Source of the DNA: Rubripirellula amarantea
GTDB lineage: Bacteria > Planctomycetota > Planctomycetia > Pirellulales > Pirellulaceae
NCBI RefSeq assembly: GCF_007859865.1
Contig: NZ_SJPI01000001.1
Location: 1,798,001 to 1,862,000, forward strand
Length of the DNA: 64,000 nucleotides
Direction: 5' to 3'
Both the position numbers and the translations under genes were made by a program. The stretch's first letter is position 1, and each line of letters opens with the position of its first letter. The notes beneath the pieces are model-generated. The model was not told the origin of the DNA, did not search any database, and saw nothing but the letters and a program-made list of their open reading frames with translations. Positions 28,832-38,496 of the stretch are shown here, piece after piece.

Positions 28832-28858
28832 TTTCTATCCTCCTCTCATCAATTAGCT

Positions 28859-30115
28859 ATGAAGTTCAAACGAGCAGCCCTCAGCGCCGTCACCGGTTTT
28901 GTTTTCTTTCTGCCAAACCAGCACGCCGTTGGCGAAGTTCCTGAGGCGACAGGCGGGAAATCACGCCCCGCCATCAACAGCAATGCGGTCAAAAGTCGAT
29001 TTGATTTTGTTGAAATCTTCGACAGTGAATTCGATGAACCAAATGTGCTGGATCCCAAACAGGGGTTATGGCGACGAGAGGACATGGGCAGAAGCAACAA
29101 CGCAGGCCAACACCGGCATGGCGAAGGACGGCGTCACGCGGCCTGGTACGACGGCTACCAAGACAAGACTGCCGCGATCTCGGACGGCGTTTTAGTGCAG
29201 CGAGGATTCGTCGCTGATAGTGATATCGAGGGCTTTGAAAGTCGGGACGCTGGTGATCAACCTCGCAACTTTGAATACACCGATCCCGATCCGCGCGATG
29301 CCCCGAAAGGTGCCGTCAACTTTGCTGATTTTGAATTACACACGTCGTGGATCGACACATTTGCTTTGAAGCATTCCGAGGGGAAACAGGTTGCGGTAGA
29401 GCGAACCGACGAGTTATTGCCCAAGGATAAGTATTGGGGACAGCCAGGTAAGACGGATACGCAATCACCCAACATCACATTTTCGCCGGGAACCTATTTT
29501 GAAATTGAGGTGAACTTCGAGGGCATGGAAGCGCTCTCGCATCGACATTCGTTCTGGTTGATGCCGGCCGGTGAGCAGCAGTTTGCCTACGATGACAACC
29601 CGGCTAACGGTTTGGAGATTGACATCTACGAACACGAAATGGTGGTCGAGAAAGATCAAGCACCCACTAGTGGACGTAACCCCAACGAGATCTTGTTGAT
29701 GAAGTGCATCGGTGGGCGAACCAAGCCTCAAAGCACTCAAAACGAGCTGCGTGATGATAAGAATACCGCAATTCACGTACCCGACATTAACGTCGGATGG
29801 CACAAGGTTGGATTGCTTTGGACCAAGGACACGCTCATTTGGTTCGTCGATGGCGAAGCCGTGGTCCGTGACCGCCAGCTCGTGCCCCAGGTTGAGATGT
29901 TTATCGTTCTCAGTCGCGAGGCCAACACGGGAGCCAATCACAGCAGTGCACCCCACGAACTGAACGTCGATGGTGAACGCGTGCCCCACGATGCGGGCTT
30001 GTTTGGACGCAACGTCGCTACTCCGGCCAACCGTGAATTGATCAAGCAAGGACGTGACGAAGTGAAGGTGCGTTACGTTCGTGCTTGGCGGATTGACGAA
30101 GTTGCCAAGAAATAG
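28859..30115 (+). CDS. Secreted GH16-like glycoside hydrolase
   Basis: The 418-residue protein has a signal peptide (residues 1-25) and a jelly-roll fold of the GH16/laminarinase kind. The catalytic ExDxxE motif is Glu253-Ile-Asp255-Ile-Tyr-Glu258. Around it lie SHRHSFWLMPA and the late HKVGLLWTKDTLIWFVDGE strand pair typical of the family. GH16 enzymes cut beta-1,3/1,4-glucans, agars, porphyrans or carrageenans. Those are marine algal polysaccharides and would fit a planctomycete. The N-terminal part before residue 200 has unusual charged loops. Upstream DNA is pyrimidine-rich with no clear ribosome site. The substrate cannot be read from the motif. Confidence 0.82.
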   Translation: MKFKRAALSAVTGFVFFLPNQHAVGEVPEATGGKSRPAINSNAVKSRFDFVEIFDSEFDEPNVLDPKQGLWRREDMGRSNNAGQHRHGEGRRHAAWYDGYQDKTAAISDGVLVQRGFVADSDIEGFESRDAGDQPRNFEYTDPDPRDAPKGAVNFADFELHTSWIDTFALKHSEGKQVAVERTDELLPKDKYWGQPGKTDTQSPNITFSPGTYFEIEVNFEGMEALSHRHSFWLMPAGEQQFAYDDNPANGLEIDIYEHEMVVEKDQAPTSGRNPNEILLMKCIGGRTKPQSTQNELRDDKNTAIHVPDINVGWHKVGLLWTKDTLIWFVDGEAVVRDRQLVPQVEMFIVLSREANTGANHSSAPHELNVDGERVPHDAGLFGRNVATPANRELIKQGRDEVKVRYVRAWRIDEVAKK

Positions 30116-30128
30116 AAGCAGCCATCAA

Positions 30129-30203
30129 CAAAGTTGCGTTGAAGTTGGCTGCGCTAGAGTTGGTTGCGCTAGAGTTGGCTGCATCAGGGCGGCTGCGTTG
30201 AAA
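30129..30203. repeat. 15-bp imperfect tandem repeat, four to five units
   Basis: Units GTTGGCTGCGCTAGA (30144-30158), GTTGGTTGCGCTAGA (30159-30173) and GTTGGCTGCATCAGG (30174-30188) are clear. Diverged units flank them at 30129-30143 and 30189-30203. The block lies between two convergent genes. Confidence 0.85.
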
Positions 30204-30219
30204 TGCAACGGTAAGCCGT

Positions 30220-30252
30220 CGTCTGAACGACATTTCGTTCGTCGTTCAGACG
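30220..30252. terminator. Perfect 12-bp stem-loop between convergent genes
   Basis: CGTCTGAACGAC (30220-30231) pairs fully with GTCGTTCAGACG (30241-30252) across a 9-base loop. It sits between the 3' ends of the GH16-like gene and the ABC operon. No T-run is present, so it may act as a bidirectional 3'-end barrier rather than a classical terminator. Confidence 0.55.
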
Positions 30253-30287
30253 CTCGGGTGTAACCGCCTGCCTGTCACAGCGATAGG

Positions 30288-32201
30288 TTACTCGCTCGCC
30301 GGAATGGCTTCGGCGGCATCTTCCAGCGTGACTGGTTCTGAATCTTCGGTCTCTTCCGCTTGTTGAGATTCCTCAGTCGTGTCAGCGTCCGCATCCTCAG
30401 GTTCCGCGTTTGCGGATTCTTCAGGACTGCTTGATTGGGAGCTCGCCATTTCAGCGTCAGATTCTTCCGAGGCGGGTTCCTCTTCGGGATCAGACACTGA
30501 ATCTTTCTCAGGTTCACCCGGCGAAGCCTTTTCGTCGGATTCGTTATCCTGTGAGTTCGCTTCTTCTAGCTCTCGCTCAAGCTGCTTTTCTTCTTCCTGA
30601 AGTTCCTGCTTGCGTTCTTTCATCTTCGCGATCGCCTTCTCGCGAACTTCGATGTAGGTAAGTGAATCGACGCGACCGTCTCGTCCCATCAATTCAACAA
30701 ATTCACGCAATGGGAAGTCCTCGGGGATTTCCTCGGAATCGATCGCGATCATGTAACGTCGGATTGATTCGAAAAGATCTTCCGCCGTGTCGTCGATCGT
30801 TAGGATCGGATAGTCGTCGAAGATCTCTTCCCAAATCGCGAATGCCTCTTCGTACAGTTCGATCGCTTTGTCTAGTTCGGCTTCTTGGTTGGCTTGCTCA
30901 GCTTCGTAGGTCAATCGTCGTGCGCGGACCGTTCGTTCTTCTTGCTCAGCCGCTGCAAGGGCCTTCCAGTACGCATAGTTAATTTGTTCTCGGTACCCTT
31001 TCGTTTTGCGGTAACGAGCATCGAGGTTTGACAGTTCTTCAGCCAACTGAACGGCTCGCAACCGAACGTCGGGGTCTGAATTCTTCGCTATGTCGGTCAA
31101 GTTCAAGCCAAAGAAAATGTCGACCGTGTCAGCGATTTTCTGTTCTTCTTCAGTGCGTTCAGAGCGTCGCTTCAATAGCATCTCTTGAACCTCTTTGGTG
31201 TGCACTTGAATGTAGGGTTTGAGGCCCTCTTCATACGCATCGCCGACAAGGTCACGGAATTTGTCTAAGGTTTCATCGCGGCGATTAGCAATGTCTTCCA
31301 AGCGATCGAGCTTAATCGTGAATGCCGCGGTGGTGGGGATACTGCGGTTTCCGAACTTCGACCAGTCCTCGGCTGCCATTAGCCAAGCATTCTGAGCTCG
31401 GTCGTCCAAGATGCCTTCAAGCTCGATTGCTTCGGCATGCTTGAATCGCCACTTCGGTCCCGTTTCGTAGAAGTTAAGTGGTGTTTGGCGGTTGATGCTG
31501 ACGCCTGAATCGACCAAGTCATAGCCGTAGTTCAGCCACAGGCGACCAACCAACCAATTATCCGGTGTTCCCAATGGTCCGCGAGCTTCGGGGCTGTCGA
31601 CGGCGATGTTTTCATTCATCAATGATTCATGAAGCACCTCGTCTTCCGAGAACAGACGACGGAATTGTCGTTTCTCGTCCGCCATCCCCATCTTGGCTCC
31701 ATAGAACCAACCGGTGTACCAAATCAATCGGGGAGCTTCGCGGTTCTGACGCACACCCCGTGTCAGGAACTCGGTGCCTTCTCGGACCATCTCGTAGCGT
31801 TGGCGATAGTCATCGAATTCGATCGACACGTTGTAGGCAAGGTTGTGAGCTTGGTGTTCCCAAACCTTTTCAAAGTGTGGTTGCAGCAAAGCGATGTTGT
31901 TAAGCGTCGCCTTCAAGCGATCCCATTCGTGCAACACGCGATATTCGTGCGCGCGATTCCACAGCAAGGTTGCGGCAACACCTCGAAGTCCAAGCGTTGC
32001 CAGTTTCATGGTCTCGCTAGCTGGGCTGATTTCGCCCAGGTCGCTTTCGGCCATGTTGTACTTATGGCGAAGCTGGGAAAGTTGTCCGCCATCGTTCGCA
32101 CCTCCGCTCGACGGTTGGCCGAGCTTGTACAGCGGCAACAGCATGGCCAGCAGGACCACGATGTAAATGATTTTGCGACGAAAAGTTGTCGACCGATTCA
32201 T
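30288..32201 (-). CDS. Membrane-anchored protein of ABC operon, unknown function
   Basis: The 637-residue product has one N-terminal hydrophobic segment (IIYIVVLLAMLLPLYKL) and then a long helical domain outside. TPR-like helix pairs are seen (LRGVAATLLWNRAHEYRVLH, then LQPHFEKVWEHQAHNLAYNV; later LDKAIELYEEAFAIWEEIF). A coiled coil follows (KERKQELQEEEKQLERELEE), then an acidic Ser/Glu/Pro tail from about residue 555. It starts in an ATGA overlap (32198-32201) with the ABC permease, so it is translationally coupled and very likely works with it. I recognise no named family; a substrate-handling or scaffold partner is an inference. Confidence 0.78.
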   Translation of the reverse strand: MNRSTTFRRKIIYIVVLLAMLLPLYKLGQPSSGGANDGGQLSQLRHKYNMAESDLGEISPASETMKLATLGLRGVAATLLWNRAHEYRVLHEWDRLKATLNNIALLQPHFEKVWEHQAHNLAYNVSIEFDDYRQRYEMVREGTEFLTRGVRQNREAPRLIWYTGWFYGAKMGMADEKRQFRRLFSEDEVLHESLMNENIAVDSPEARGPLGTPDNWLVGRLWLNYGYDLVDSGVSINRQTPLNFYETGPKWRFKHAEAIELEGILDDRAQNAWLMAAEDWSKFGNRSIPTTAAFTIKLDRLEDIANRRDETLDKFRDLVGDAYEEGLKPYIQVHTKEVQEMLLKRRSERTEEEQKIADTVDIFFGLNLTDIAKNSDPDVRLRAVQLAEELSNLDARYRKTKGYREQINYAYWKALAAAEQEERTVRARRLTYEAEQANQEAELDKAIELYEEAFAIWEEIFDDYPILTIDDTAEDLFESIRRYMIAIDSEEIPEDFPLREFVELMGRDGRVDSLTYIEVREKAIAKMKERKQELQEEEKQLERELEEANSQDNESDEKASPGEPEKDSVSDPEEEPASEESDAEMASSQSSSPEESANAEPEDADADTTEESQQAEETEDSEPVTLEDAAEAIPASE

Positions 32202-34093
32202 GCCGCCATCTCACGGGTTTTCAGGAAGAAGTAACTAACCATAAAAGCCAGCAAACAGTAGCCGAACGTGGCTGCACCATGTCGAAGAAGCAAAGCTCCG
32301 AAAATGTCGAAGCCGCTGGCTGCGTACTCCGCGGTGCCGAGCATCTTGGGCAAGTTGGGCAACGCGGTTGCGATTGCATCCAAGGTGTAAACGATGCCTG
32401 CGTCGAGTCCTTTGACAACGGTGGAGGCCGTATTGTCCAGGTCCAACTCGGTCGTCATCGCGTCCTGCTTCAGCAGTCGGATAAGCGATTCGATAGGCCC
32501 ACCCCCGCGTGAAATGTTCGAGTCGATGTAGTGGCGAGTGTCATAAACCTGCTCGGCCATCAAACCCAACAGCACGCAGACCGCCGTTGCAACCATCGCG
32601 ACTGGGCCACTAAGGAACGTACTGAACATCACACCGAATGCGATGACCATCGTCATTTGAAGCCAAATCGATATGTAAGCCTTGGTCAGGTTCCAGCCGA
32701 ACGAGTTTTCAGCGGGACGCAAATACACACCACTGCGAGTCATCCCCAAGTACTGGGCCTCGTCGATACAGCGAAGCACGATTGTGATTCGCCCTTCTTC
32801 ATCAACGAGATCCTCAAACACATTGAGCACACGAGTTTCGTTTCCATCGGTGCCTTCTAAGGTCAACGGCAGAGTCTTTTCATCGACGGCGTATTCATTG
32901 ACAACGAAAGCGATAGGGTTTGTTTCAATCGCCTTGGTTGGATGCTTCATGGTGATCGAACCACGAATACCCGTTTCAATGTCCCCTTTGTAGGAACGGT
33001 AAGCTCGAATCGAGAGATCGACGGGGATGCCATCACGATAGCGGTTCGGCGTGATTCCACTGAACGTGTAGTGAACCGAACCGAGGGTTCCGCCTTCGAC
33101 GTAACCGTGTTGAATCTTTCTCGCACCCTTGCTAACGCCAACCAGACGGGAGATGCCCGCACTGCCATATCCACCGGCAAGTTGCTCGGCACCCACATCG
33201 ATGCCAGCTTCGCGTTCTTCGCCTTCGCGTCCATAGAAAGTGATGTCGCCGTAGACGGGCACGCGAGCACGAAGTGCGCCCACGGGGGCTCCGATCACGA
33301 ATTCACCATCATCGGTGCGAGTGACAACGTGACGATGCCCGCGAACGTTATTGGTCAAACCGCGTCCATCGGATTCAGGTTCGATGGTAAACGTGTGCTT
33401 GTGATTATTGATGTAGTCCGTTTCGCCTACGAACGTGCCGTTATCGAGTTCACGAACCTCAGTCACTTCCGAATGAGTGTGGCGAAGTCCGCGGGTCACG
33501 AACAGATAGCTCGAAAGTCCCATCGGAATCAAAATCAACGTGCCGACACCCACAAAACCAAGCATGCGTCCGAGCACAATTTCGGTCGAACGAACCGGCT
33601 TGGTAACGATCGAATAAATCGTCTTGCTCTTGATTTCCGCAGGCAGCGAAAATGCACTGATAAACAGCGCCAGTGCCAACACAAGGTAGTTCGTTGCCGT
33701 CAGCACGAAGCTAATGTAAAGCCGAGCGGGATCATCGCTATCAGGGTTCAGGTACCAGCCGGCCATCAAAAGGACGACCAGGAACAGGCCCACAACGAAC
33801 AACACTTTGCGTCGAATGGCTTCTTTGAAGGCCAAACGGGCTAAGGCCATGATGCGGCGAACGGATGTGCCGGGCAGGTCATAAACCACCAAGTCACGTA
33901 CCACGCGAGCGACCGCATAGAATCCTTCAACGGGTCCGTAGCGGACGGCTGAAATGATGTAGCCAATGATCAAGCCAAGCACGATGGCCAAGATGATCAA
34001 GACCACGCCCTGTAGCGCGGCACTCTCAAGGAACGCGCCCGGACGGATTAGCCACTCATAAAACGACCAGAAATCGTCAGGTTGCAGGGTCAT
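32198..34093 (-). CDS. ABC-2 type permease with large extracytoplasmic domain
   Basis: The 631-residue protein has membrane segments near residues 27-50, 95-115, 130-150 and 180-200, and again at about 485-530 and 605-625. An ABC-2-like core motif is [20 protein letters not shown]. Between the two membrane blocks lies an insert of about 280 residues that should face outwards. It contains a His-rich segment (HTHSEV near 204, NNHKHTFTI near 229, VRGHRHVVT near 254) and then beta strands. It overlaps both neighbours by ATGA (32198-32201 and 34090-34093), so the three proteins form one unit. Insertions this large are unusual in ABC-2 permeases; the transported substrate is unknown. Confidence 0.85.
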   Translation of the reverse strand: MTLQPDDFWSFYEWLIRPGAFLESAALQGVVLIILAIVLGLIIGYIISAVRYGPVEGFYAVARVVRDLVVYDLPGTSVRRIMALARLAFKEAIRRKVLFVVGLFLVVLLMAGWYLNPDSDDPARLYISFVLTATNYLVLALALFISAFSLPAEIKSKTIYSIVTKPVRSTEIVLGRMLGFVGVGTLILIPMGLSSYLFVTRGLRHTHSEVTEVRELDNGTFVGETDYINNHKHTFTIEPESDGRGLTNNVRGHRHVVTRTDDGEFVIGAPVGALRARVPVYGDITFYGREGEEREAGIDVGAEQLAGGYGSAGISRLVGVSKGARKIQHGYVEGGTLGSVHYTFSGITPNRYRDGIPVDLSIRAYRSYKGDIETGIRGSITMKHPTKAIETNPIAFVVNEYAVDEKTLPLTLEGTDGNETRVLNVFEDLVDEEGRITIVLRCIDEAQYLGMTRSGVYLRPAENSFGWNLTKAYISIWLQMTMVIAFGVMFSTFLSGPVAMVATAVCVLLGLMAEQVYDTRHYIDSNISRGGGPIESLIRLLKQDAMTTELDLDNTASTVVKGLDAGIVYTLDAIATALPNLPKMLGTAEYAASGFDIFGALLLRHGAATFGYCLLAFMVSYFFLKTREMAA

Positions 34094-35181
34094 TGCTTGC
34101 CCTCACCACCTTGGTCGTTACCCGATGTTTCGTCCGTCGCCGACGAAGAAACCCGACGAGCACCTGGGCGGGCTTCGCTTTCACGCACAATGTTCAAGAA
34201 CAAGTCTTCCATCGTTGCCGTTGGGTTGTCCATCGACTCGAGCTTGCCGCCGTGGCGTTGAATCACGTCAGCGATCTCTTGCTTGGCAGCATCAGAGAGT
34301 CCCGTGGCGTGGACCTCGGTCACGTCTTGAACCTTCAGCAAGTCCGAAACCTTGCCAAGTTCTTTCAGTTCGCCTTGATGCAGAATCGCCACTCGGTCGC
34401 AAACGTCTTGCACGTCGGCCAGTTGGTGGCTGCACAACAGGATCGTTTTGCCTTGGTCACGAAGAGCCAGAATCAAATCTTTCATCTCGCGAGTACCGAT
34501 GGGGTCCAACCCGGTCGTCGGTTCGTCAAGAAGAATCAAATCAGGGTCGTTGATCAGGGCCTGGGCCAAGCCGACACGACGGGTCATCCCTTTGCTGTAT
34601 TCGCGAAGCTGGCGATGCTTGGCACCCGTGAGCCCGACTAACCGAATCAGTTCATCAACGCGTCTCTTGCGATCGGCCGACGACATATCGAACAGCCGGC
34701 CGTAAAAGTCGAGCGTTTCCTCGGCGGTTAAGAACTTGTAGAGGTACGATTCCTCGGGCAGATAGCCAATTCGCTCGTTCTTGCTTGTTTCGCTGGCATC
34801 CTTGTCGAACACCAACACTCTCCCGCTGGTGGGGAACAAGAGTCCCAGGATCAACTTAATCGTGGTCGACTTTCCACTACCGTTAGGCCCCAGCAGACCA
34901 AAGATTTCGCCCTGTTTGACCTCAATGTCGAGCGATTTGAGCGCGTTGACCTTCTTGCGACCCCAAAAGTCGCGGTAGATCTTGCTCAAGTTGCGTGTTT
35001 CAATAATCACGCCTGAACCAGCATCCGCGGCACGGTCGGAGGCGGGTTTCTCAGGCGTGGCGACAGCCGTTGCTTCGGTATCCACAGGCAAGAAGTTCCG
35101 TGAAGAGAAAGATGAATAGGAATGTTGAGGCAATTCTTCGATGCAGACGATACGGCCCGTCTGGGCGGACGGTTCGTTCAC
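34090..35181 (-). CDS. ABC transporter ATP-binding protein
   Basis: This is the nucleotide-binding subunit of an ABC-2 exporter (363 residues). Walker A is [18 protein letters not shown], the Q-loop region is [18 protein letters not shown], the signature is [19 protein letters not shown], Walker B is [19 protein letters not shown], and the switch His is in [13 protein letters not shown]. It has an N-terminal extension of about 55 residues of low complexity before the domain starts at [15 protein letters not shown], and about 60 residues after it. The start is a GTG at 35181. It is the first gene of the three-gene operon; the stop overlaps the permease ATG. Confidence 0.95.
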   Translation of the reverse strand: MNEPSAQTGRIVCIEELPQHSYSSFSSRNFLPVDTEATAVATPEKPASDRAADAGSGVIIETRNLSKIYRDFWGRKKVNALKSLDIEVKQGEIFGLLGPNGSGKSTTIKLILGLLFPTSGRVLVFDKDASETSKNERIGYLPEESYLYKFLTAEETLDFYGRLFDMSSADRKRRVDELIRLVGLTGAKHRQLREYSKGMTRRVGLAQALINDPDLILLDEPTTGLDPIGTREMKDLILALRDQGKTILLCSHQLADVQDVCDRVAILHQGELKELGKVSDLLKVQDVTEVHATGLSDAAKQEIADVIQRHGGKLESMDNPTATMEDLFLNIVRESEARPGARRVSSSATDETSGNDQGGEGKQ

Positions 35182-35371
35182 TCATTAGAATTCGCCTCGA
35201 GCGTCCGATTGGCAGTTCCGAATCACGATGGAGCCGCCTGGGCTACAGTACGATGGATCTGCCGAGGATTCTCCGGTCTGGCTGTTGATTGACAAGTCTC
35301 GCAAGGTCGATTTGGCGTCACTTCGTCCATGAAATTGCGATTTATCACCACCTTTTTAGTTTCGACGACGT

Positions 35372-36967
35372 TTGACTCAGCCTCCCCTCCCCTCTGACGC
35401 TCGACCCGATCCTCATCTCAATCGGTCCGGCAGCGACCTTCGGAAAAACTCTGAAACTGCCGAGCCTTTGAACGAGTTGGTGTCCCGGGATTCAGCCAAA
35501 CCCGAAGAAGTCGACGAGGACCGTTATCAGCGTGCTCTGCAATTTCTATACGACCGCATCAATTACGAGAAACTGGTCGACGGCGCATCTCGATTTCCGT
35601 TTCGATTAAAACGCATCGCTGACTTGATTGATCGCTTGGGATTGAGCCATTTCCTCGATCCGACTTGCGTAACCTCGGTAAGCGGGGCGATTGGGTCGGC
35701 CGTTCCAGTCACGCCACCGGGCCGGGTGACGGAGAGAGTGATTGACTCCATTCCCCTGATCCACATTGCGGGAACCAAGGGCAAGGGATCGACCGCAACC
35801 ATGGTTTCCGCCGCATTGACCGCTGCGGGCATCCGGACTGGAACTTACACATCACCGCACCTGCATTCTCTCGAAGAACGGTTTCGAGTGGATGGGAAGC
35901 CGTGTTCTGCACGTGAATTGATTGAGTTGGTCGAATGCGTTCGCGAAGCGGCGGAACAGATGGCCAACGAATCAGTAGGCTCACCCACGTTTTTTGAACT
36001 GACCACGGCAATCTCGTTGTTGCACTTTCACCGTAGCGATTGCCAAGTCGTCGTCATCGAGGTCGGCTTGGGGGGGCGGCTAGATTGCACCAATGTGTGC
36101 CGACCTACGGTCTCGGTGATCACGTCGATCGGGCTCGATCATCAACATGTCCTCGGCGATACAAAAGAAGCCATCGCCGCAGAGAAAGCTGGGATCATCA
36201 AGGATGGCGTTCCCGTGATCAGTGGCGTGACGGAATCCGGTCCTGCTGAAGTGATCGAACGAATCTCACGTGAGCATTCTGCGCCGCTATATCAGCTTGG
36301 CCGCGACTTCGCCGTGACCGATGAACGCTGCGACGATTGGGGGTCCATCGTCAACTTTGATGGTCGTGATTGCTTTGAAGATTTGAATCAAGCGCAGCTT
36401 TCGCTCGAAGGGACCCACCAAGCTCGCAACGCATCTCTGGCCATCGCTGTCTTACAGACCTTTCAACGTCAAACTTCGATCGAGGTTCCTCAGGATGCCA
36501 TTCGCACAGCGATGATGCGTTTGCGTTGCGATGGGCGATTAGATCGGTATCGGTTGCCTCGCGAAGTCACCGTCATCGTGGACGCCGCCCACAACGAAGA
36601 TTCCGTCACTGCGCTTTGCCAAGCCGTCCAGAGGCGTCAATACAAAAAGCCGATCGCATTCGTTTTTGGCACCAGCGTCGATAAGTCGGCCGAACCTATG
36701 CTGCGACTCATCGGGGACCTTGCCAACTCGATCACGTTGACCCAGTTCAGTGGGAATCCAAGGTTTTGCCCAGTGGAATCCTTGCAGAAGAGAATGCCGG
36801 ATGGCTATTCGGGTGAGTTGTTCATTCAGCCAGACGCCATGCAAGCGTGTCGAACGGCACTGGATAAAGTTCCCGATGCAGGCACGTTGATTGTTTGCGG
36901 TTCGTTCTTTTTGGCCGCTGAAGTGCGAGGCTATTTCGAGTCGCTTCAGATCTCGCCGAAACGTTAA
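35372..36967 (+). CDS. folC: Folylpolyglutamate synthase / dihydrofolate synthase
   Basis: FolC adds glutamate to folates, and in many bacteria also to dihydropteroate. The 531-residue protein has the P-loop IAGTKGKGSTATMVSAAL (near residue 132), the folate-binding YTSPHLHSLEERFRVDGK, VVIEVGLGGRLDCTNV, SIGLDHQHVLGDTKEAIAAE, and the C-terminal Mur-ligase VIVDAAHNEDSVTAL. A TTG at 35372 is the only upstream start; the first 50 residues are low-complexity and not conserved, so the true start may lie further in. It is divergent from the ABC operon. Whether it has both activities is not readable. Confidence 0.92.
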   Translation: MTQPPLPSDARPDPHLNRSGSDLRKNSETAEPLNELVSRDSAKPEEVDEDRYQRALQFLYDRINYEKLVDGASRFPFRLKRIADLIDRLGLSHFLDPTCVTSVSGAIGSAVPVTPPGRVTERVIDSIPLIHIAGTKGKGSTATMVSAALTAAGIRTGTYTSPHLHSLEERFRVDGKPCSARELIELVECVREAAEQMANESVGSPTFFELTTAISLLHFHRSDCQVVVIEVGLGGRLDCTNVCRPTVSVITSIGLDHQHVLGDTKEAIAAEKAGIIKDGVPVISGVTESGPAEVIERISREHSAPLYQLGRDFAVTDERCDDWGSIVNFDGRDCFEDLNQAQLSLEGTHQARNASLAIAVLQTFQRQTSIEVPQDAIRTAMMRLRCDGRLDRYRLPREVTVIVDAAHNEDSVTALCQAVQRRQYKKPIAFVFGTSVDKSAEPMLRLIGDLANSITLTQFSGNPRFCPVESLQKRMPDGYSGELFIQPDAMQACRTALDKVPDAGTLIVCGSFFLAAEVRGYFESLQISPKR

Positions 36968-36980
36968 GCGAAGAATTTGG

Positions 36981-37475
36981 TTAGCTCGACGACAGTGTGC
37001 CGAGCATGAGTTCGACGTCGCCAATGGGGAGACCGGTTTTCGTCGCGATCTCTTGCGAGCTATGTCCTTCACGTGACAACGCAGCGATTGTCTCTCGCCG
37101 GGCAATCGGTTCAGCAAGGTTCAATTGTTCGATGTGGGTGCCCGTCAATTCGGATGCTTTGGCAATCCGTTCGTCGAGTTGGTGGACCAAGACCTGGACG
37201 ATTCCGATTCGCGAATCGAGTTCGGCTTTGAGCTCTCGTTGCAGATCGAACATCGCACCCTGCCACCGTTGAACGTCGACCGGGGCATTGGCTAGAGGAA
37301 TAGCCGGGTCTTTGTGCTCACGTAGTTTCTTAAGCTCTTTGCTGGCGATGCGGTTATCCTCGTTGACTCGCTTCCGCGTTTTTAACTGACGTCTTGCCAG
37401 AACCCAGCCCAACATCAAGAAGCCCGCCACCATCCAAAGCTGCGCCTTCTGCATGTCGGCAAACAAAGTCAGCAT
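36981..37475 (-). CDS. DUF6115-like membrane-anchored protein with HTH-like tail
   Basis: The start was set at the ATG at 37475, preceded by AGGAG, because the longer frame has no ribosome site. The product (164 residues) has one membrane segment near residues 12-28 (LWMVAGFLMLGWVLARR). A charged coiled-coil region (QRELKAELDSRIGIVQVLVH) comes next, then a C-terminal helix-turn-helix-like segment (GHSSQEIATKTGLPIGDVEL). This layout matches small DUF6115-type proteins of Planctomycetes and Firmicutes, some near flagellar genes; none are seen here. Function unknown. Confidence 0.75.
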   Translation of the reverse strand: MLTLFADMQKAQLWMVAGFLMLGWVLARRQLKTRKRVNEDNRIASKELKKLREHKDPAIPLANAPVDVQRWQGAMFDLQRELKAELDSRIGIVQVLVHQLDERIAKASELTGTHIEQLNLAEPIARRETIAALSREGHSSQEIATKTGLPIGDVELMLGTLSSS

Positions 37476-37659
37476 GATGAGTCTCCTGTTCGGTGAAGGG
37501 AAATGAAGCGAAACTAACGGAACACCGCAATTCACCCTTTCGACATCTCGTTGCACCATAATCAAATGGTTGCCAAAAAAAGCGTATTAGCCGAAAATCA
37601 ACGCTTGCGATGCTTTCCTCGGTTTTAACGACTCTATCGTTCGCAACGGATTCCCACTC

Positions 37660-38496
37660 TTGATTCGCATTCGTATTTGGCACGCCACCAGTTCACCCAC
37701 CGAGGCCGGTTTGGTCGAACGGGCCTGTGAGTCGTACCTAAATGCAGACGAACGTGTGCGAGCCGACCGATTTCGTCAGCCGACCAGTCGCAACCAGCAT
37801 GTCATTGGTCGAGGCATGGCACGACGTTTAATCGGTGAGCATGCCGGTATCGATCCAACACAGATACGTTTTGATCTTGAGCCCTACGGCAAACCTTTCG
37901 TTTGTGATCCGCCACAGGCTGTCCGGCCGTTCAATGTTGCTCACACGCACGGTCTCGTCCTCTGCGGACTCTTCGATACAAGCAGGATCGAAGAGGGGGC
38001 CGCAAAAGTCGATTCCCTCGATGTCGGCTCTGGCTACTTCGGTTCTGACCATGTCGGCTCTGACCATGTTAGCTCTGACCATGTAACGGACAGAATTAAG
38101 TTGGGCGTCGATGTTGAGGGGCTCGATCGACGGACCGATCCGGCGATCGCCGAGCGTTTTTTTTCGCAACCCGAGATTCGGTACCTGCAAACGCAACAAA
38201 GCGATCAATCGCGTCGAGTGGCGTTCTTGAGGATCTGGACGCTAAAGGAATCTTTCATCAAGGCGATCGGAACAGGCATGGCAACACCGCTCGCTGATTT
38301 TGCGTTTGAACACATCGATTCGGACCAACCCAGGATCCGTATGCTGAGTGACAAACTTGATCAGGGTGAAACTTGGCAGTTTCGTGTATTCGAGCCGCGA
38401 CCGGGATACATCGCAGCGGCCGCCGTAACTATGGGTGAAAAAACTGCGGTACCGAACATGCTACTACACAGCTTTGATGAGTTGGTTGATTGCTAG
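37660..38496 (+). CDS. Sfp-type 4'-phosphopantetheinyl transferase
   Basis: This enzyme moves phosphopantetheine from CoA to acyl or peptidyl carrier proteins. The catalytic signature is present: LGVDVEG (residues 148-154, Mg-binding Asp) and WTLKESFIKAIGTGM (about 194) with the KExxxK motif. A CoA-binding N-terminal LNADERVRADRF and GRGMARRLIGEHA are typical of Sfp enzymes. Between residues 123 and 142 the protein has an extra loop made of GSDHV-type repeats encoded by a 15-bp tandem repeat, which splits the usual NVAHTHGLV-to-GVD region. A TTG at 37660 starts the frame. The 278 residues exceed the usual ~230 by the insert plus the tail. No PKS or NRPS gene is nearby. Confidence 0.88.
   Translation: MIRIRIWHATSSPTEAGLVERACESYLNADERVRADRFRQPTSRNQHVIGRGMARRLIGEHAGIDPTQIRFDLEPYGKPFVCDPPQAVRPFNVAHTHGLVLCGLFDTSRIEEGAAKVDSLDVGSGYFGSDHVGSDHVSSDHVTDRIKLGVDVEGLDRRTDPAIAERFFSQPEIRYLQTQQSDQSRRVAFLRIWTLKESFIKAIGTGMATPLADFAFEHIDSDQPRIRMLSDKLDQGETWQFRVFEPRPGYIAAAAVTMGEKTAVPNMLLHSFDELVDC
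38026..38085 (+). repeat. 15-bp in-frame tandem repeat inside the phosphopantetheinyl transferase
   Basis: Units GGTTCTGACCATGTC, GGCTCTGACCATGTT and AGCTCTGACCATGTA (38041-38085) follow a diverged unit at 38026-38040. They encode GSDHV, GSDHV and SSDHV steps. Confidence 0.9.

Noticed and set aside
30220-30252. Possible attachment site or recombination site
   Set aside because: A perfect stem-loop between two convergent 3' ends is more simply a transcription barrier; no integrase or flanking direct repeat is present.
30379-30661. Ser-rich plus-strand frames over the C-terminal tail of the ABC partner protein
   Set aside because: Antisense of an acidic Glu/Ser tail, which always yields Ser-rich shadow frames.
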